The translations under genes and the position numbers were made by a program. Of a stretch of DNA of 43,707 nucleotides, positions 1-10,320 are shown piece by piece. Numbering within the stretch: position 1 is the first letter of the stretch; every line of letters begins with the position of its first letter. The stretch comes from an uncultured Algisphaera sp. (GTDB lineage: Bacteria; Planctomycetota; Phycisphaerae; Phycisphaerales; Phycisphaeraceae): positions 1 to 43,707 of the forward strand of contig CALLPP010000076.1 of NCBI GenBank assembly GCA_938015655.1, read 5' to 3'. A model generated the notes under the pieces. It was given only the letters and a program-made list of their open reading frames with translations, searched no databases and had not been told where the DNA came from.

Positions 1-152
1 CACTCACCCTGGCCAAGGTAAACCCCGCCGACGAGGTCGAGCTGATGAAAGCCCCCCAGGTCGACGCGTTCGACCCCGTGGAAGAAACCGAAAAAGAAAT
101 CGAAAAAATCGGCCCCACCGACGTGCTGGGCCGGTTCTTCGGTGGAGAGTGA
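1..152 (+). CDS. 3' end of a CDS truncated by the window edge, unknown product (ends ...EKEIEKIGPTDVLGRFFGGE*)
   Basis: Open frame from the window start to TGA at 150-152 with an acidic/charged C-terminus; no family recognised. Confidence 0.55.
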   Translation, partial: LTLAKVNPADEVELMKAPQVDAFDPVEETEKEIEKIGPTDVLGRFFGGE

Positions 153-178
153 TCCCCGTGGTCGGACTCACCACGGCC

Positions 179-1720
179 CTATTCGCCGGCAATCCGCGTG
201 TAGGGGATCTTCCAGATGCCCCAGCTCTTGCCGCGGTTGCTCAAAAAGTAGATCGCGTCGCTCTCCGGACCGGCCATGGGGTAACGGTCAGCGCTGCCGT
301 TGGTGGTGAGCTGGCGCCGCTCGTCGCCCGCGCGGTTGGTCACCCACAAGTCCGCGTTGGGGCGCCCCGTGGGGTCCAGCCCCTCCATCGAGCTATACAG
401 GATGTAGCGTCCGTCCGGAGTCCACGACGGCTCGCGGAACGGCGTGATCTGCTGCACCCCCGCGGGCCGGTTGGCTTCAAACAGCCGCGTCTCGACCGTG
501 GACAGCGACGCGCGGTAGCGCCGACGGATATCCGCTGCGCCCGAGGTCAGCTGGGTCTTGGTGCTGCCGTCCACCGCCACCACCCACAAATTGCCGTCAA
601 CCCCGATATACGCAACGTGCCGGCCGTCAGGGGAAATCGCCGGGGAATGCCCCCCGGTGATCGACGTCGGGAATTCGTTGGGCGGCGGGCCGTGAACCGT
701 CCATAAATCGCTGCCGGTCAGCTTCCCGCTCGCGGGGTCTCGCTTCAGCGCGGCAAACGCCACCGTGCCGTCCTTGGCTTGGGTAGGGTTCAGCACCATG
801 CTGTCGCGGTGGTTCACATAAATATCGCTGATCCCCGACCGGCCCCCGGCCCGGATCCGCAGGATGTCCAGCAGGCCCGCCCGTCGGCGGTTGCTACTAA
901 ACAGTAAGTTAGCTCCATCAGGCGTAAAACTCGGGAACAGGTCGCGGTAATCTTCGGTGGTGATGTGCTGGATACCCCCACCCTGGATGTTGATACCCCG
1001 CAGGTTCGCGCCCTTCAGCGGATAGACCGAGGGCTGGTTCACCGGCTCGGTATCCACCCCCTTGACCTTCGGTAACGACTCGGTCGCCGGCAAGTTCACC
1101 GCCGCGTCCAGGCTGGCGGGCGGATCGACATACACCGCCTCGGCGTACACGATCCGGTCGCCCTGCGGCGACAACGTGAGTCCCTGCAGCCCGCGGTTCT
1201 CGCCGAAGTCCACCACCAACGCCGGCACTACCCCGCCGGATTCAGAGATGTCGTCGTACGCCCGCACCTTGCGGGCCAGCCCCACCCACTGCCCCTGATC
1301 GTTCAGCGTGACCTCAAACGAAGGGATGCTCAGATACGGACGCTCGGGCAGCGTCAACGTCAGCATCCGCGTCGAGCCCGCGGTGACCGGCAGTCGCTCG
1401 TAGCTGGACGCGGTCAGCTCGGCGCCCTGCGACTCATAGCGTTCCGCTTGCTCGGGCGTGGGGGTGATCTTGACCTGGTACCGCGCTTCGCCCTTGCCCG
1501 GAAACGTCAGATCCGCCCGCAGCGGCGAGGGACCCGAACGCACCGTCTTGCCCCGGCCGTCGAACACCTCAACTTGAGCCCCCGCCGGACGGGTCTCGAT
1601 CAACAGCTTGCTCGCGCACCCACCCAGCACCAGCAGCACCACGGCCAGCACCGCCACCCCGGTCAAAATGCGGCGGCGGCGGTTATTCAACGGTCCACGC
1701 GAAGAAAAAACGGCAGGCAT
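179..1720 (-). CDS. TolB/WD40-like beta-propeller (PD40) lipoprotein
   Basis: Start chosen at MPAVFSSRG...VAVLAVVLLVLGGCASK (lipobox LGGC); repeated propeller motifs SPDGRHVAYIG, TPDGRYILYSS, FTPDGANLLFSSNR. Confidence 0.85.
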   Translation of the reverse strand: MPAVFSSRGPLNNRRRRILTGVAVLAVVLLVLGGCASKLLIETRPAGAQVEVFDGRGKTVRSGPSPLRADLTFPGKGEARYQVKITPTPEQAERYESQGAELTASSYERLPVTAGSTRMLTLTLPERPYLSIPSFEVTLNDQGQWVGLARKVRAYDDISESGGVVPALVVDFGENRGLQGLTLSPQGDRIVYAEAVYVDPPASLDAAVNLPATESLPKVKGVDTEPVNQPSVYPLKGANLRGINIQGGGIQHITTEDYRDLFPSFTPDGANLLFSSNRRRAGLLDILRIRAGGRSGISDIYVNHRDSMVLNPTQAKDGTVAFAALKRDPASGKLTGSDLWTVHGPPPNEFPTSITGGHSPAISPDGRHVAYIGVDGNLWVVAVDGSTKTQLTSGAADIRRRYRASLSTVETRLFEANRPAGVQQITPFREPSWTPDGRYILYSSMEGLDPTGRPNADLWVTNRAGDERRQLTTNGSADRYPMAGPESDAIYFLSNRGKSWGIWKIPYTRIAGE

Positions 1721-1892
1721 GGGGCACCTTAGCGGTCGGAAGAAGGCGGCAAGCGCGTCTCCGCACCCCAGCCGGGCCACTGCGGACGGTCCGCAGCGTG
1801 CCCGGGTCATCGTATGCCGCGCTTCAAACCCTCCACCCCGCCCCGACATCGTTTTATCGGCCACGAGAACGCCCGGTAACCCACACTGCAGG

Positions 1893-2744
1893 TTACTCCC
1901 CGGGGATGTACGAGATTACCCCGTCCCAAGGGCTGCTGGCCGTCGCGTACAGCTTTTTGGGAATCCGCCCCGCCCCGTGGGCCAGCCGCCCGGCCTCCAG
2001 TGCCTGACGCATGGCGTGAGCCATGGCCACCGGGTCCTTCGCATGCGCAATGCCGGTATTCAGCAGCACCCCGTCGGCCCCCAGTTCCATGGCCCGGGTC
2101 ACGTCGCTGGCCGTGCCCACCCCCGCGTCCAAAATCACCGGGTAGTCCGCGTCGCCCTCTTTTAGGCTCTCCAGAATGATCGCAATCGCATTGGGGTTCA
2201 GCACGCCCTGCCCGCTGCCGATCGGCGAGCCCGCGGGCATCACGCTCGCGGCGCCCGCCTCTTTCAGCTTCATCGCCATCACCGGGTCGTCGCTGGTGTA
2301 GCACAGCACCTCGAAGCCGTCGGCCACCAGCGTCTTGGTCGCTTCCAGCGTGCCCACCGGGTCGGGCAGCAGCGTCTTCTTGTCGTTGAGCACCTCCAGC
2401 TTCACCCAGCTCTTACCGGGATTATCCAACTGATCCAGGATCTCGCGGCCCAGCCGAGCCACCCGCACCGCGTCGTCGGCGGTAAAGCAGCCGGCAGTGT
2501 TGGGCAGCACCGTATAGCGCGACGTGTCCAGGTAATCCAGCAGCGACTTGCCGTCGGCGTCGATCAACCGCTCACGCCGCACCGCCACGGTCACCGCGTT
2601 GCAGCCCGAGGCGTCGAGGGCCTGCTGCATCTGCGGATAGTCGGCGTACTTTCCAGTGCCCACGATCAGGCGTGAGGCGAGGGTGTGCGAGCCAACTCGG
2701 AGCGGCGGCGAAACGGGACCGGCGTGCGGGGGGGGCGTGGGCAT
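1893..2744 (-). CDS. thiG: Thiazole synthase ThiG
   Basis: [96 protein letters not shown]; start at MPTPPPHAG. Confidence 0.95.
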   Translation of the reverse strand: MPTPPPHAGPVSPPLRVGSHTLASRLIVGTGKYADYPQMQQALDASGCNAVTVAVRRERLIDADGKSLLDYLDTSRYTVLPNTAGCFTADDAVRVARLGREILDQLDNPGKSWVKLEVLNDKKTLLPDPVGTLEATKTLVADGFEVLCYTSDDPVMAMKLKEAGAASVMPAGSPIGSGQGVLNPNAIAIILESLKEGDADYPVILDAGVGTASDVTRAMELGADGVLLNTGIAHAKDPVAMAHAMRQALEAGRLAHGAGRIPKKLYATASSPWDGVISYIPGE

Positions 2745-2826
2745 GAGCGACAGTCTAGAAAGCAAAACGCCCCGGCACGCCGCCGCCGCGAAAAGCGAAC
2801 CGGGCCCGGGAGCCGCAAGGTATTCT

Positions 2827-3420
2827 ATGCACCGCGTGCCCAACACCTCCCCGCTTAAGTTCATCCGCGGTTTCGCCGCCCGGCCTCGACAAGTCGGCGC
2901 AGTCATGCCCAGCGGGCGGACCCTGGCCGCCGCCATGGTCGGCGGGCTCAAGCTGCGTCCCACCGGGTCGGTGGTAGAATTCGGCCCGGGCACCGGCTCG
3001 TTCACCCAGGCGGTCCTCAACGCCCAGCCCGCCGGGGGCCGCTACCTGGGGGTCGAGCTAGCCCCCGAATTTGTGTCGCATCTGCGTGAGCGTTTTCCCG
3101 ACCAAGACTTCGCCCAAGCCAGCGCCGCCGACGCCTTTGACCTGCACGCCGACCGCGGCCTGCCCCCCGCCGACGCGGTGCTGTGCGGGCTGCCGTTTGC
3201 CAGCCTGCCAGCACAGGTCCAAGACGGCGTGGTGCATGCCGCCGACCGGCTGCTAGCCCGTGGCGGCACGTTCCGCACGTTTCAGTACCGGCACGCCTTC
3301 CACATGGTGAACGCCAAGGCCTTCCGCGCCCGCATGGACGCGCTCTTCGGCCCGGGCCAGTGCGTGGCCAAGGTGCTGCGCAACGTGCCGCCGGCGTGCG
3401 TCATGAGCTGGACGCGCTGA
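2827..3420 (+). CDS. SAM-dependent methyltransferase of phospholipid N-methyltransferase type (COG3963-like)
   Basis: [54 protein letters not shown]-terminal RNVPPACV. Confidence 0.8.
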   Translation: MHRVPNTSPLKFIRGFAARPRQVGAVMPSGRTLAAAMVGGLKLRPTGSVVEFGPGTGSFTQAVLNAQPAGGRYLGVELAPEFVSHLRERFPDQDFAQASAADAFDLHADRGLPPADAVLCGLPFASLPAQVQDGVVHAADRLLARGGTFRTFQYRHAFHMVNAKAFRARMDALFGPGQCVAKVLRNVPPACVMSWTR

Positions 3421-3433
3421 CGCCCCGCGCGGT

Positions 3434-3637
3434 TTATCCGCCGCCCACCAGCGTCACCAGCTCCAGCACATCCCCGTCGCTCAGGGCGGTCTGCGCATGA
3501 TCGTTTTTGGGCACGACCGCCTCGTTGAGTTCCACAGCCACCGCCTGGCCCGCCAGCCCCAGGGCCTTCAGAAGCTCATCGATACGCATGACCGAGCCGG
3601 AAAACACGCGGATTTCGCCGTTGACGGTGAGTTTCAT
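3434..3637 (-). CDS. thiS: Sulfur carrier protein ThiS
   Basis: 67 aa beta-grasp protein, [12 protein letters not shown]...[17 protein letters not shown] with terminal GG. Confidence 0.93.
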   Translation of the reverse strand: MKLTVNGEIRVFSGSVMRIDELLKALGLAGQAVAVELNEAVVPKNDHAQTALSDGDVLELVTLVGGG

Positions 3638-3701
3638 GGCCCGATGGTAACCCGATCGTTACTCTGGTCCGGCTGCTTCTGCGCCCCCACCGAGCCCCCC
3701 C

Positions 3702-4409
3702 ATGCCCGACGCCTCGCCGCCCCGCACTTCAGCCCCTCTTCCGCGGCCCGCCGCGCCCCAGACCAACGCGACGATGTCCGAGCCGGCCACCAGCCGGATC
3801 TACGACCTGTGGGCCAAGGCCTACGACGGCACCTTCGGGCGCCTGGTTCACAAACGACAAACCCGAGCTATCCAGGAAATGCGACACCGTCCCGGCGACC
3901 GGGTACTGGACCTGGGCATCGGCACCGGCATGTCGCTACACGAATACCCCGACACCCTCCAGGTCGTGGGCATGGACCTGTCCCCGGGCATGTTAGCCAA
4001 GGCCGCCGAAAAAGTAACCGAGCACGGCCTGTCTAACGTGTCGCTGGTGCTAGGCAACGCATTGGAAACCCCCTTCCCCAACCACCACTTCGACCACGTG
4101 GTCATCAGTCACACCATCAGCGTGGTCAGCGAGCCCAACCGCCTGCTGCGCGAAGCCAAACGCCTGGTGAAGCCCGACGGCACCATCGTGGTCCTCAACC
4201 ACTTCCGCTCAAACAAACCCGTTGTCGGCTGGTTCGAACGGGTGGCCAACCCGCTGTTTGTCAAAATCGGCTGGCGCAGCGACCTCACGCTCGAAGAGTG
4301 CCTGGAGGGCGTGGGCCTGCGGGTGCTCTACCACTTCAAGCTCAGCGTGATCGACGTCTGGCAGATCGTGGTGCTTTCGCCGCGGAGCCTGCCTCTGGTG
4401 GTCCGTTAG
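3702..4409 (+). CDS. Class I SAM methyltransferase, Rhodobacter-type phosphatidylethanolamine N-methyltransferase-like
   Basis: IYDLWAKAYDGTFGRLVHKRQ, VLDLGIGTGMSLHEYP, VVGMDLSPGML, VVLNHFRSNKPVVGWFERVANPLFVKIGWRSDL; alternative start at 3774. Confidence 0.8.
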   Translation: MPDASPPRTSAPLPRPAAPQTNATMSEPATSRIYDLWAKAYDGTFGRLVHKRQTRAIQEMRHRPGDRVLDLGIGTGMSLHEYPDTLQVVGMDLSPGMLAKAAEKVTEHGLSNVSLVLGNALETPFPNHHFDHVVISHTISVVSEPNRLLREAKRLVKPDGTIVVLNHFRSNKPVVGWFERVANPLFVKIGWRSDLTLEECLEGVGLRVLYHFKLSVIDVWQIVVLSPRSLPLVVR

Positions 4410-4465
4410 TACGGCGCTCGCCGCGGCGCGGCCCACCGCAACACAGCAGCGGGTAAAGTCGCACC

Positions 4466-7400
4466 ATGCCACGCCGACCCGCCCGATCAGGGACCCGATC
4501 ACGACCCGTGATGACCGCCGCGTTGCTGGCCGCGGCGCTCACCCGCCCGGGCCTGGGCCAGGCCCCCGCCCCCCTACCGCCCGCGACCCTCGACGCCCCC
4601 TTCGCCGACCCCCGGCTGGACCTGGACCTCACGCTGACGGCGCTGCGCATCACCGCGTGGGACGACGGCGGCGCTCAGATGCTGCTGCTGGAAAACGACG
4701 CCCGCTTCGTGCTGGGCGCCCGCGGCTTCACCGCCGACACCGCGGTCGTGCGGATCGAGACCCAAGCCACCGACACCGGCCCGGTCCGGCACGTCGCGGG
4801 CTTTTTCGAAAACGCCCGCCCGCTGCCCGGCACCGGGCCGATCACCGGCGGCGGGCCGCGGCTGCTGGTGACCGCCGCCACGAGCGGAGCCATCCATCTA
4901 GACCGCCCCGGCGTCCTGAACCGGGCCAACGCCGCGCCGGATCACCCGCTGATCGCCCCGGCCCGGGCCCGCCTGGCCGCCCGCCGCTCCGCAGCACAGC
5001 AGCCAGGCTGGACCCCCGCCTTCGACCCCAACGACCCCGGCGGGCTGCCGGCGGACGTGGCCGCGCGGCGGGCCAGCCGCCGAGCCCGGCTCGCCCGCGA
5101 GGGCGCCGCCCCCGCACCCGGCGTGGCCGCCCAGCTTCACAATCCCCCCCCCTCCAAACCCGCCGCCGCCCAGCCCGGTAACGCCCCGGACACAGACCCG
5201 CTAGAAGGTGCCGACTCGGGCATCCTTCCCGCCCGGGGGGTCGTGGCCTACACCACCGAGCGCTGGTCGGTGCGCCCCGGCGACGACGAGACCGCCGTCA
5301 CCCTCAACGGCGACGTGCGGCTAGTGTTCGAAGACCAGCGCGACAACCGGGTCGTCACCCTCCGCGCCGACCACGTGGTGCTGTTCTTGGGCGGCAAAGA
5401 CCGCCCGCCGCCCAACCTCCGGCCCGGAGCCGCGGGCCCCACCGGCCCCGAAGGCCTGCCGGCCGAATCCATTGCCGGGGTTTACCTCGAAGACCACGCG
5501 GTGATCAGCGACGGCGAATACACCGTGCGGGCCCCGCGGGCCTACTACGACCTGCAGCGCAAACAGGCCACGCTGCTGGACGCGTCGTTTTACACCTACG
5601 ACCGCGACCTCCGCGTGCCGCTGTACGTGCGGGCCGACGAGGTCCGCCAGACATCGGCCGCGGACTTCGCCGCCCGCGGCGCCACGCTCAGCACCAGCGC
5701 CTTCGCGGTGCCGCACTTCTCGATCGGCGCCGACGAGCTCACGCTGCGCCGCTACGACGCGCAAGACCCCAACGCGCCCAACGACCCCGCCGCCGCGGTC
5801 GCCGACACGTCAGGCAGCTTCTTCACCGCCACCGGCACCACGCTTAACACCGGCAAACAACCGGTGCTCTACTGGCCCTACCTCGCGGGCTACGGCCTGA
5901 ACACCCCGCTAAAACGACTGGGCGCCAACTTTTCCTCCCGCAACGGCGTCGAAGTGACCACCCGTTGGGACCTTTTCGCCCTGCTGGGCCGCCCGCGGCC
6001 CGAGGGCGTGGAGTGGGAAGGCGACCTGGACTTCCGCGGCGAGCGCGGCCCGGCGGTGGGCTCGCGCGGCCGCTACGAAAACAACCTCACCCGCGGCGAT
6101 CACCGCAGCTATCTGCTGCTAGACGACAGCGGCGAAGACGACGTGGCGGGCCGCGAGGTCAGCCAGCGCGACGCGGTGCGCGGCTTCATCCAGGCCCGCC
6201 ACCGCCAGCCCCTGGCCCGCGACTACCGCCTGTCGCTCGAAGGCGCGTTCGTCAGCGACCCGGGCCTGCTGGAAACCTTCTTTCCCAGCGAGGCAGCCGC
6301 GGCCAAACCCTTCGAAACCTCCGCCCACGTGCAGCGGCAACACGGCGCTACCTCCGTGGACCTACTGGGCGCCACCCGCCTCAGCCAGTTTGTGGAGCAA
6401 CAAGACCTGCTTCAGTCGCGCGGGTTCAGCGTGGAGCGGCTGCCCGAAGCCGCCCACCGCGTGATCGGCGGCACCCTTTTCGAAGACCGGGCCACCTGGT
6501 TCAGCGAGGCCCGGCTAGGCCAGTTGCGGATCGACCCGGGCGATGACGCCCCGGAGGACCGCGGATTCAACGCGGCCGATTCCGCAGCCCTGTTCGGCAT
6601 CGCGCCCGGTATCAGCTTCGAAGAGCGAGCCCGGGCCCTGAACCTGCCCACCGACACCGTCACCCGCCTGGACCTGCGCCAAGAAATCAGCCTCCCGCTC
6701 CACGGGGGCCCGGGCAACGCGTGGAACTTCACGCCCTACGCCACGGGCCGGTTCACCGCCTACGACGAGTCGTTTGAAACCTTCAATAACCAAACCAGCG
6801 ACGACCAGGTGCGGCTGCGCGGCGAACTGGGCCTGCGAGCTGGTACCCAGTTCGCCAAAACCCTTCCCGCGGTCCGCAGCGACGTGCTGAACCTCGACGG
6901 GATCCGCCACCTGATCGAGCCGTCGGCCACGGTGTTTGTCGCCGGCAGCACACTGGACCGCGGCGACCTGCCAGTTTTTGACCCCGAGGTCGAACAGCTG
7001 GCCGAAGGGGCCGGCCTGCGGCTAGGCCTCACCCAAACCCTGCAGACCCGGCGCGGAGTCGAAAACCGCCGCCGCACCGTCGACTGGCTCACCCTGCGCA
7101 CCGACCTGGTGCTGCGCAACACCGGTGACCCCGAGACCGTGCTCCCGCGCTTTGACAACTTCCGTCCCGAGTTCGCCGCCGGCGGGGATCATCTCTACAC
7201 CGAACTGCGGTGGCTGGTGACCGACACCCTGGGCTTCACTGGCGAGCTGACCCACGACCTAGAAACCGACGACGTGGCCCAGTGGCGGGCGGGCGCTACC
7301 CTCGAACACACCCCCCGGCTCAACTCCCAGCTAGCGTATTTCGAGATCGACGCACTGGACAGCCGACTGCTACGGGCCGGCTTTGATTACGCCCTGACCC

Positions 7401-7597
7401 AAAAATACCGCCTGAGCGCTTTCCAAACCTTCGACCTGAGCGACAACGGCACACAAAACCTGTCGGTCGTGCTCGACCGGCGCCTGCCGCAGTGGACCCT
7501 ACGTCTGCAAACCGACTTCAACGAGCTCGACGACGAACAGCGTGTCAGTATTACCCTGATCCCCCACGGCGGCTCCCGCGACCCGCGGGTGTTTTAA
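4466..7597 (+). CDS. lptD: LPS-assembly protein LptD/OstA-like outer membrane protein
   Basis: 1043 aa; OstA-like N-terminal beta region and LptD barrel segment (PVLYWPYLAGYGLNTPLKRLGANFSSRNGVEVTTRWDLFALLG; ending in alternating beta-strand pattern). Confidence 0.75.
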   Translation: MPRRPARSGTRSRPVMTAALLAAALTRPGLGQAPAPLPPATLDAPFADPRLDLDLTLTALRITAWDDGGAQMLLLENDARFVLGARGFTADTAVVRIETQATDTGPVRHVAGFFENARPLPGTGPITGGGPRLLVTAATSGAIHLDRPGVLNRANAAPDHPLIAPARARLAARRSAAQQPGWTPAFDPNDPGGLPADVAARRASRRARLAREGAAPAPGVAAQLHNPPPSKPAAAQPGNAPDTDPLEGADSGILPARGVVAYTTERWSVRPGDDETAVTLNGDVRLVFEDQRDNRVVTLRADHVVLFLGGKDRPPPNLRPGAAGPTGPEGLPAESIAGVYLEDHAVISDGEYTVRAPRAYYDLQRKQATLLDASFYTYDRDLRVPLYVRADEVRQTSAADFAARGATLSTSAFAVPHFSIGADELTLRRYDAQDPNAPNDPAAAVADTSGSFFTATGTTLNTGKQPVLYWPYLAGYGLNTPLKRLGANFSSRNGVEVTTRWDLFALLGRPRPEGVEWEGDLDFRGERGPAVGSRGRYENNLTRGDHRSYLLLDDSGEDDVAGREVSQRDAVRGFIQARHRQPLARDYRLSLEGAFVSDPGLLETFFPSEAAAAKPFETSAHVQRQHGATSVDLLGATRLSQFVEQQDLLQSRGFSVERLPEAAHRVIGGTLFEDRATWFSEARLGQLRIDPGDDAPEDRGFNAADSAALFGIAPGISFEERARALNLPTDTVTRLDLRQEISLPLHGGPGNAWNFTPYATGRFTAYDESFETFNNQTSDDQVRLRGELGLRAGTQFAKTLPAVRSDVLNLDGIRHLIEPSATVFVAGSTLDRGDLPVFDPEVEQLAEGAGLRLGLTQTLQTRRGVENRRRTVDWLTLRTDLVLRNTGDPETVLPRFDNFRPEFAAGGDHLYTELRWLVTDTLGFTGELTHDLETDDVAQWRAGATLEHTPRLNSQLAYFEIDALDSRLLRAGFDYALTQKYRLSAFQTFDLSDNGTQNLSVVLDRRLPQWTLRLQTDFNELDDEQRVSITLIPHGGSRDPRVF

Positions 7598-7763
7598 CCT
7601 CCTCCGCGGCGGAGAACAGGCCCCGCCGGGCCTCCCAGCCACCGCGACACACCAGGCCGGCTCTATACTGGCGGCCCCGCCAACGCGGTTTCGAACTCCG
7701 CGGCCCTTCGCGCCGCTCTTTCTCCCGCCCGCCTCCGGGCGTCGTTCCAGCCAAGCACCGCCC

Positions 7764-9719
7764 ATGTTCAAGTTCTTCCGGCTTTACAACAAGATCATCC
7801 TCGTCGTCGGCGGCGTGATCCTCATGATCGCCTTCTTGGTGCCACAGGCCGCCCAGATGTTCGCCCCCACCGGGGCCAACGCCAAAGAGGGCTACGTCAA
7901 CGGCCAGGCCCTGCGCCGCAGCGCCCTGGTGCAGGCCGCCAACGAACTCCGCCTGATCCAAACCCTGCCGTTGTCCGCCGGCCTGCAGACTGACGACGAG
8001 GTGGCCTGGGCCATCCTCCAGGCCGACGCCGCGGAGATGGGCCTTTGGGCCAGCGAGGCCGAAATCAACACCGTGCTCGAACGCCTGGGCATCGACCAGG
8101 AACGCATGGCCGATCTGGCCCGCCGTTACGAGACCACCCCCGCCTCGGTCCGCCACGTGGTACGCCGGTTCTTGATCGCCGAGGACTACCGCCGGTTGGT
8201 CGACGGCGTGGCCTTCACCGACCCGGGCGACGCAGCCCCCTCTGCGGGGCTTCGTCGTGTCGAAATGGTTTCTCAAGCCTTGCAGCAGGTCGGCGGCAAC
8301 TTCGAGATGTATCAGCGTTTTCTTGCCCCGCGGATTGCCATGCAGACCAACGGGGCGCTGCGGGTCAGCACCCCCCTGCTGCGTCGCACGGTGCGTGACA
8401 ACGCCTCCAGCCTTTCGGGCCGCCTGGTCGTGCTGCGGCCCGATCCCGGCTCGGTCCCCGCCCCCACTGAGGAGAAACTCGAAGAAGTTTTCCAGACCTA
8501 CCGCGACCGGCTCCCGGGCACGGTCGACGACGACGCGCCGTTCCCCTTCGGCTACCGCTACCCCGACCGTGTGCGCGGCCACTACCTGTCGATCTCCGAC
8601 GACGCGATCCGCGCCGCGGTGGACATTCCCTACCTCGACGTTAAGAGCCACTACCTGGCCAACCGCGAAACATTTGCCGACGACCAGGGCAACACCCCCG
8701 AACGCCCCACCGCCGAGGTGCGCCGAGACATCACCGATCAGCTAACCGACCGGGGCACCAAAGCCCTAGCTGACCGCATCCAGGCCTTCCTCGCAGGAGC
8801 CGTCGCCGAGTCGGTGCGCGGAATGGAAGAACGCCTGGGGTACTACACCCTGAACGACAACCACACCCCGCTGGATCTACACGCCCTGGCCGACGCAGTC
8901 CAGGACACGTTCAACGTTCAAGCCACCGTCCAGGGGGATCCAAACGCCTGGACGCCGATCGACGAACTCGACAACGCAGCGGGCATCGGCCAAGCCACCT
9001 TCGACACCGAGGGGCAGATCGGCTTCGCCCAGTACGTCGGCCAGGTGCGCGAACTAACCAACACCCCCGACGAGGTCTCCCGCAGCCTACGCACTCAGGT
9101 CGGACTTCCCGGGCGCCCGCTGCGAGACTTCCACGGCGGGGTGTACCTGCACATCTTGACGGGCGTGGATCCCAGCCATCCGCCCGCCGACCTGGCCACG
9201 GTGCGCGATCGCGTCGAACAAGACGCTCGCACCATCGCGGCATTCGAAGCCCTGTCCGCCGAAACCGACGCGCTGCGGGCCGCGGCCGTTTCCAACGGCG
9301 TGGACGCCGTGGCCAGCGATCACGGCGCCGTTGCAGTGGAAGTACCCGGCTTCCAGCGGGTGGCCGACCTCAACGGCTCGCCCCCAGCCCTGCCCGAAGT
9401 GGGCACGAACGCCGCGTTCGTCACCGCCGCCTTCGGGCTTGTCGAAGGTCTGAACATCGAGCAGAACCTCCAGGACCTGCCCGCGGAACAACGCACCGTC
9501 GCCCTAGCCCTGCGTAACGCCGACGGTACGCCGGGGGTCGTCCTGTTCCGAGCCCAGACCTACCAGCCCCTGGCAGAGAACGACTATCAGCGTGAGGTCG
9601 GTGGTTTCGCCCCGGTGGGCGTCAGCCTGCTGCTTCGGGACCCGGCCGACCTGCCGCCGATCAGCGTCGAAGCCGTTGCCCAACGCACTGGTTTCGACCT
9701 TGAGGCTTACCGCAATTAA
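7764..9719 (+). CDS. Membrane-anchored SurA/PpiD-like periplasmic chaperone
   Basis: Single N-terminal TM (IILVVGGVILMIAFLVP) followed by SurA_N-type helical region (YVNGQALRRSALVQAANELR...); starts directly downstream of lptD. Confidence 0.6.
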   Translation: MFKFFRLYNKIILVVGGVILMIAFLVPQAAQMFAPTGANAKEGYVNGQALRRSALVQAANELRLIQTLPLSAGLQTDDEVAWAILQADAAEMGLWASEAEINTVLERLGIDQERMADLARRYETTPASVRHVVRRFLIAEDYRRLVDGVAFTDPGDAAPSAGLRRVEMVSQALQQVGGNFEMYQRFLAPRIAMQTNGALRVSTPLLRRTVRDNASSLSGRLVVLRPDPGSVPAPTEEKLEEVFQTYRDRLPGTVDDDAPFPFGYRYPDRVRGHYLSISDDAIRAAVDIPYLDVKSHYLANRETFADDQGNTPERPTAEVRRDITDQLTDRGTKALADRIQAFLAGAVAESVRGMEERLGYYTLNDNHTPLDLHALADAVQDTFNVQATVQGDPNAWTPIDELDNAAGIGQATFDTEGQIGFAQYVGQVRELTNTPDEVSRSLRTQVGLPGRPLRDFHGGVYLHILTGVDPSHPPADLATVRDRVEQDARTIAAFEALSAETDALRAAAVSNGVDAVASDHGAVAVEVPGFQRVADLNGSPPALPEVGTNAAFVTAAFGLVEGLNIEQNLQDLPAEQRTVALALRNADGTPGVVLFRAQTYQPLAENDYQREVGGFAPVGVSLLLRDPADLPPISVEAVAQRTGFDLEAYRN

Positions 9720-9747
9720 CCGCCCACCGCGGATCGACACACCACGT

Positions 9748-9782
9748 CCCCGCGCGACTTCGACCGTGCGGGGCGGTTTTTT
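9748..9782 (+). terminator. Rho-independent terminator
   Basis: CCCCGC...GCGGGG stem followed by a T run (cggtttttt), 29 nt after the stop of the 7764-9719 CDS. Confidence 0.7.
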
Positions 9783-9833
9783 ACCAGTTGCGAGACCGCC
9801 CCGGCCCGCCGGTGACCCGAGCCCACATCTCGA

Positions 9834-10223
9834 TCAGCCCACCACAGAACCCGCCGGCACGTTCTTGCCGGGCCCCAGCAGCACCACGTCCACCACCGAC
9901 AACGGCGTATCCGCGTCCTCCGGTGCCCCCATCGCGCTGGCCGCCAGCAGCATCCCGTTGCTCTCTTCACCACGGATCTTCCGCGGCGCGAGATTCGCGA
10001 CCACCACGATCTGCCGCCCCACCAATTCGGCGGGGTCGTAAAAAGCCCGCACCCCGGCGCAGATCTGCCGCGGTCCCAGGGGGCCCAGGTCCAGCTGTAG
10101 CTTCAGCAGGCGGTCGGCATTGGGGTGCGCCTCGGCCTCCACGATTGTCGCCACCCGCAGATCGATTTTGACGAAATCGTCGTAGGCAATGGTATCCTTA
10201 GGTGTTGCGGAAGCGTCGGACAT
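9834..10223 (-). CDS. tRNA-binding (EMAPII/CsaA/MetRS C-terminal type) OB-fold protein
   Basis: DFVKIDLRVATIVEAEAHPNADRLLKLQLDLG...QICAGVRAFYDPAELVGRQIVVVANLAPRKIRGEESNGMLLAAS. Confidence 0.9.
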   Translation of the reverse strand: MSDASATPKDTIAYDDFVKIDLRVATIVEAEAHPNADRLLKLQLDLGPLGPRQICAGVRAFYDPAELVGRQIVVVANLAPRKIRGEESNGMLLAASAMGAPEDADTPLSVVDVVLLGPGKNVPAGSVVG

Positions 10224-10320
10224 AAGCGGGGCTCGGGCAGGGGAAGTTAAAGAAAAACCACAGGGGAGGAACACAGCGCCGGACGGGAGCCCGGACGCGG
10301 AACCATACCAGCCGATCGTC

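Noticed and set aside
149-706. 185-aa plus ORF at the left end
   Set aside because: Opposes the TolB-like lipoprotein; composition typical of shadow frames.
3638-3701. TPP riboswitch upstream of thiS
   Set aside because: The 64-bp intergenic region is too short and lacks the CUGAGA/ACCUGA thi-box.
7551-8651. 366-aa minus ORF
   Set aside because: Antisense to the chaperone gene and extends into lptD; no domain recognised.
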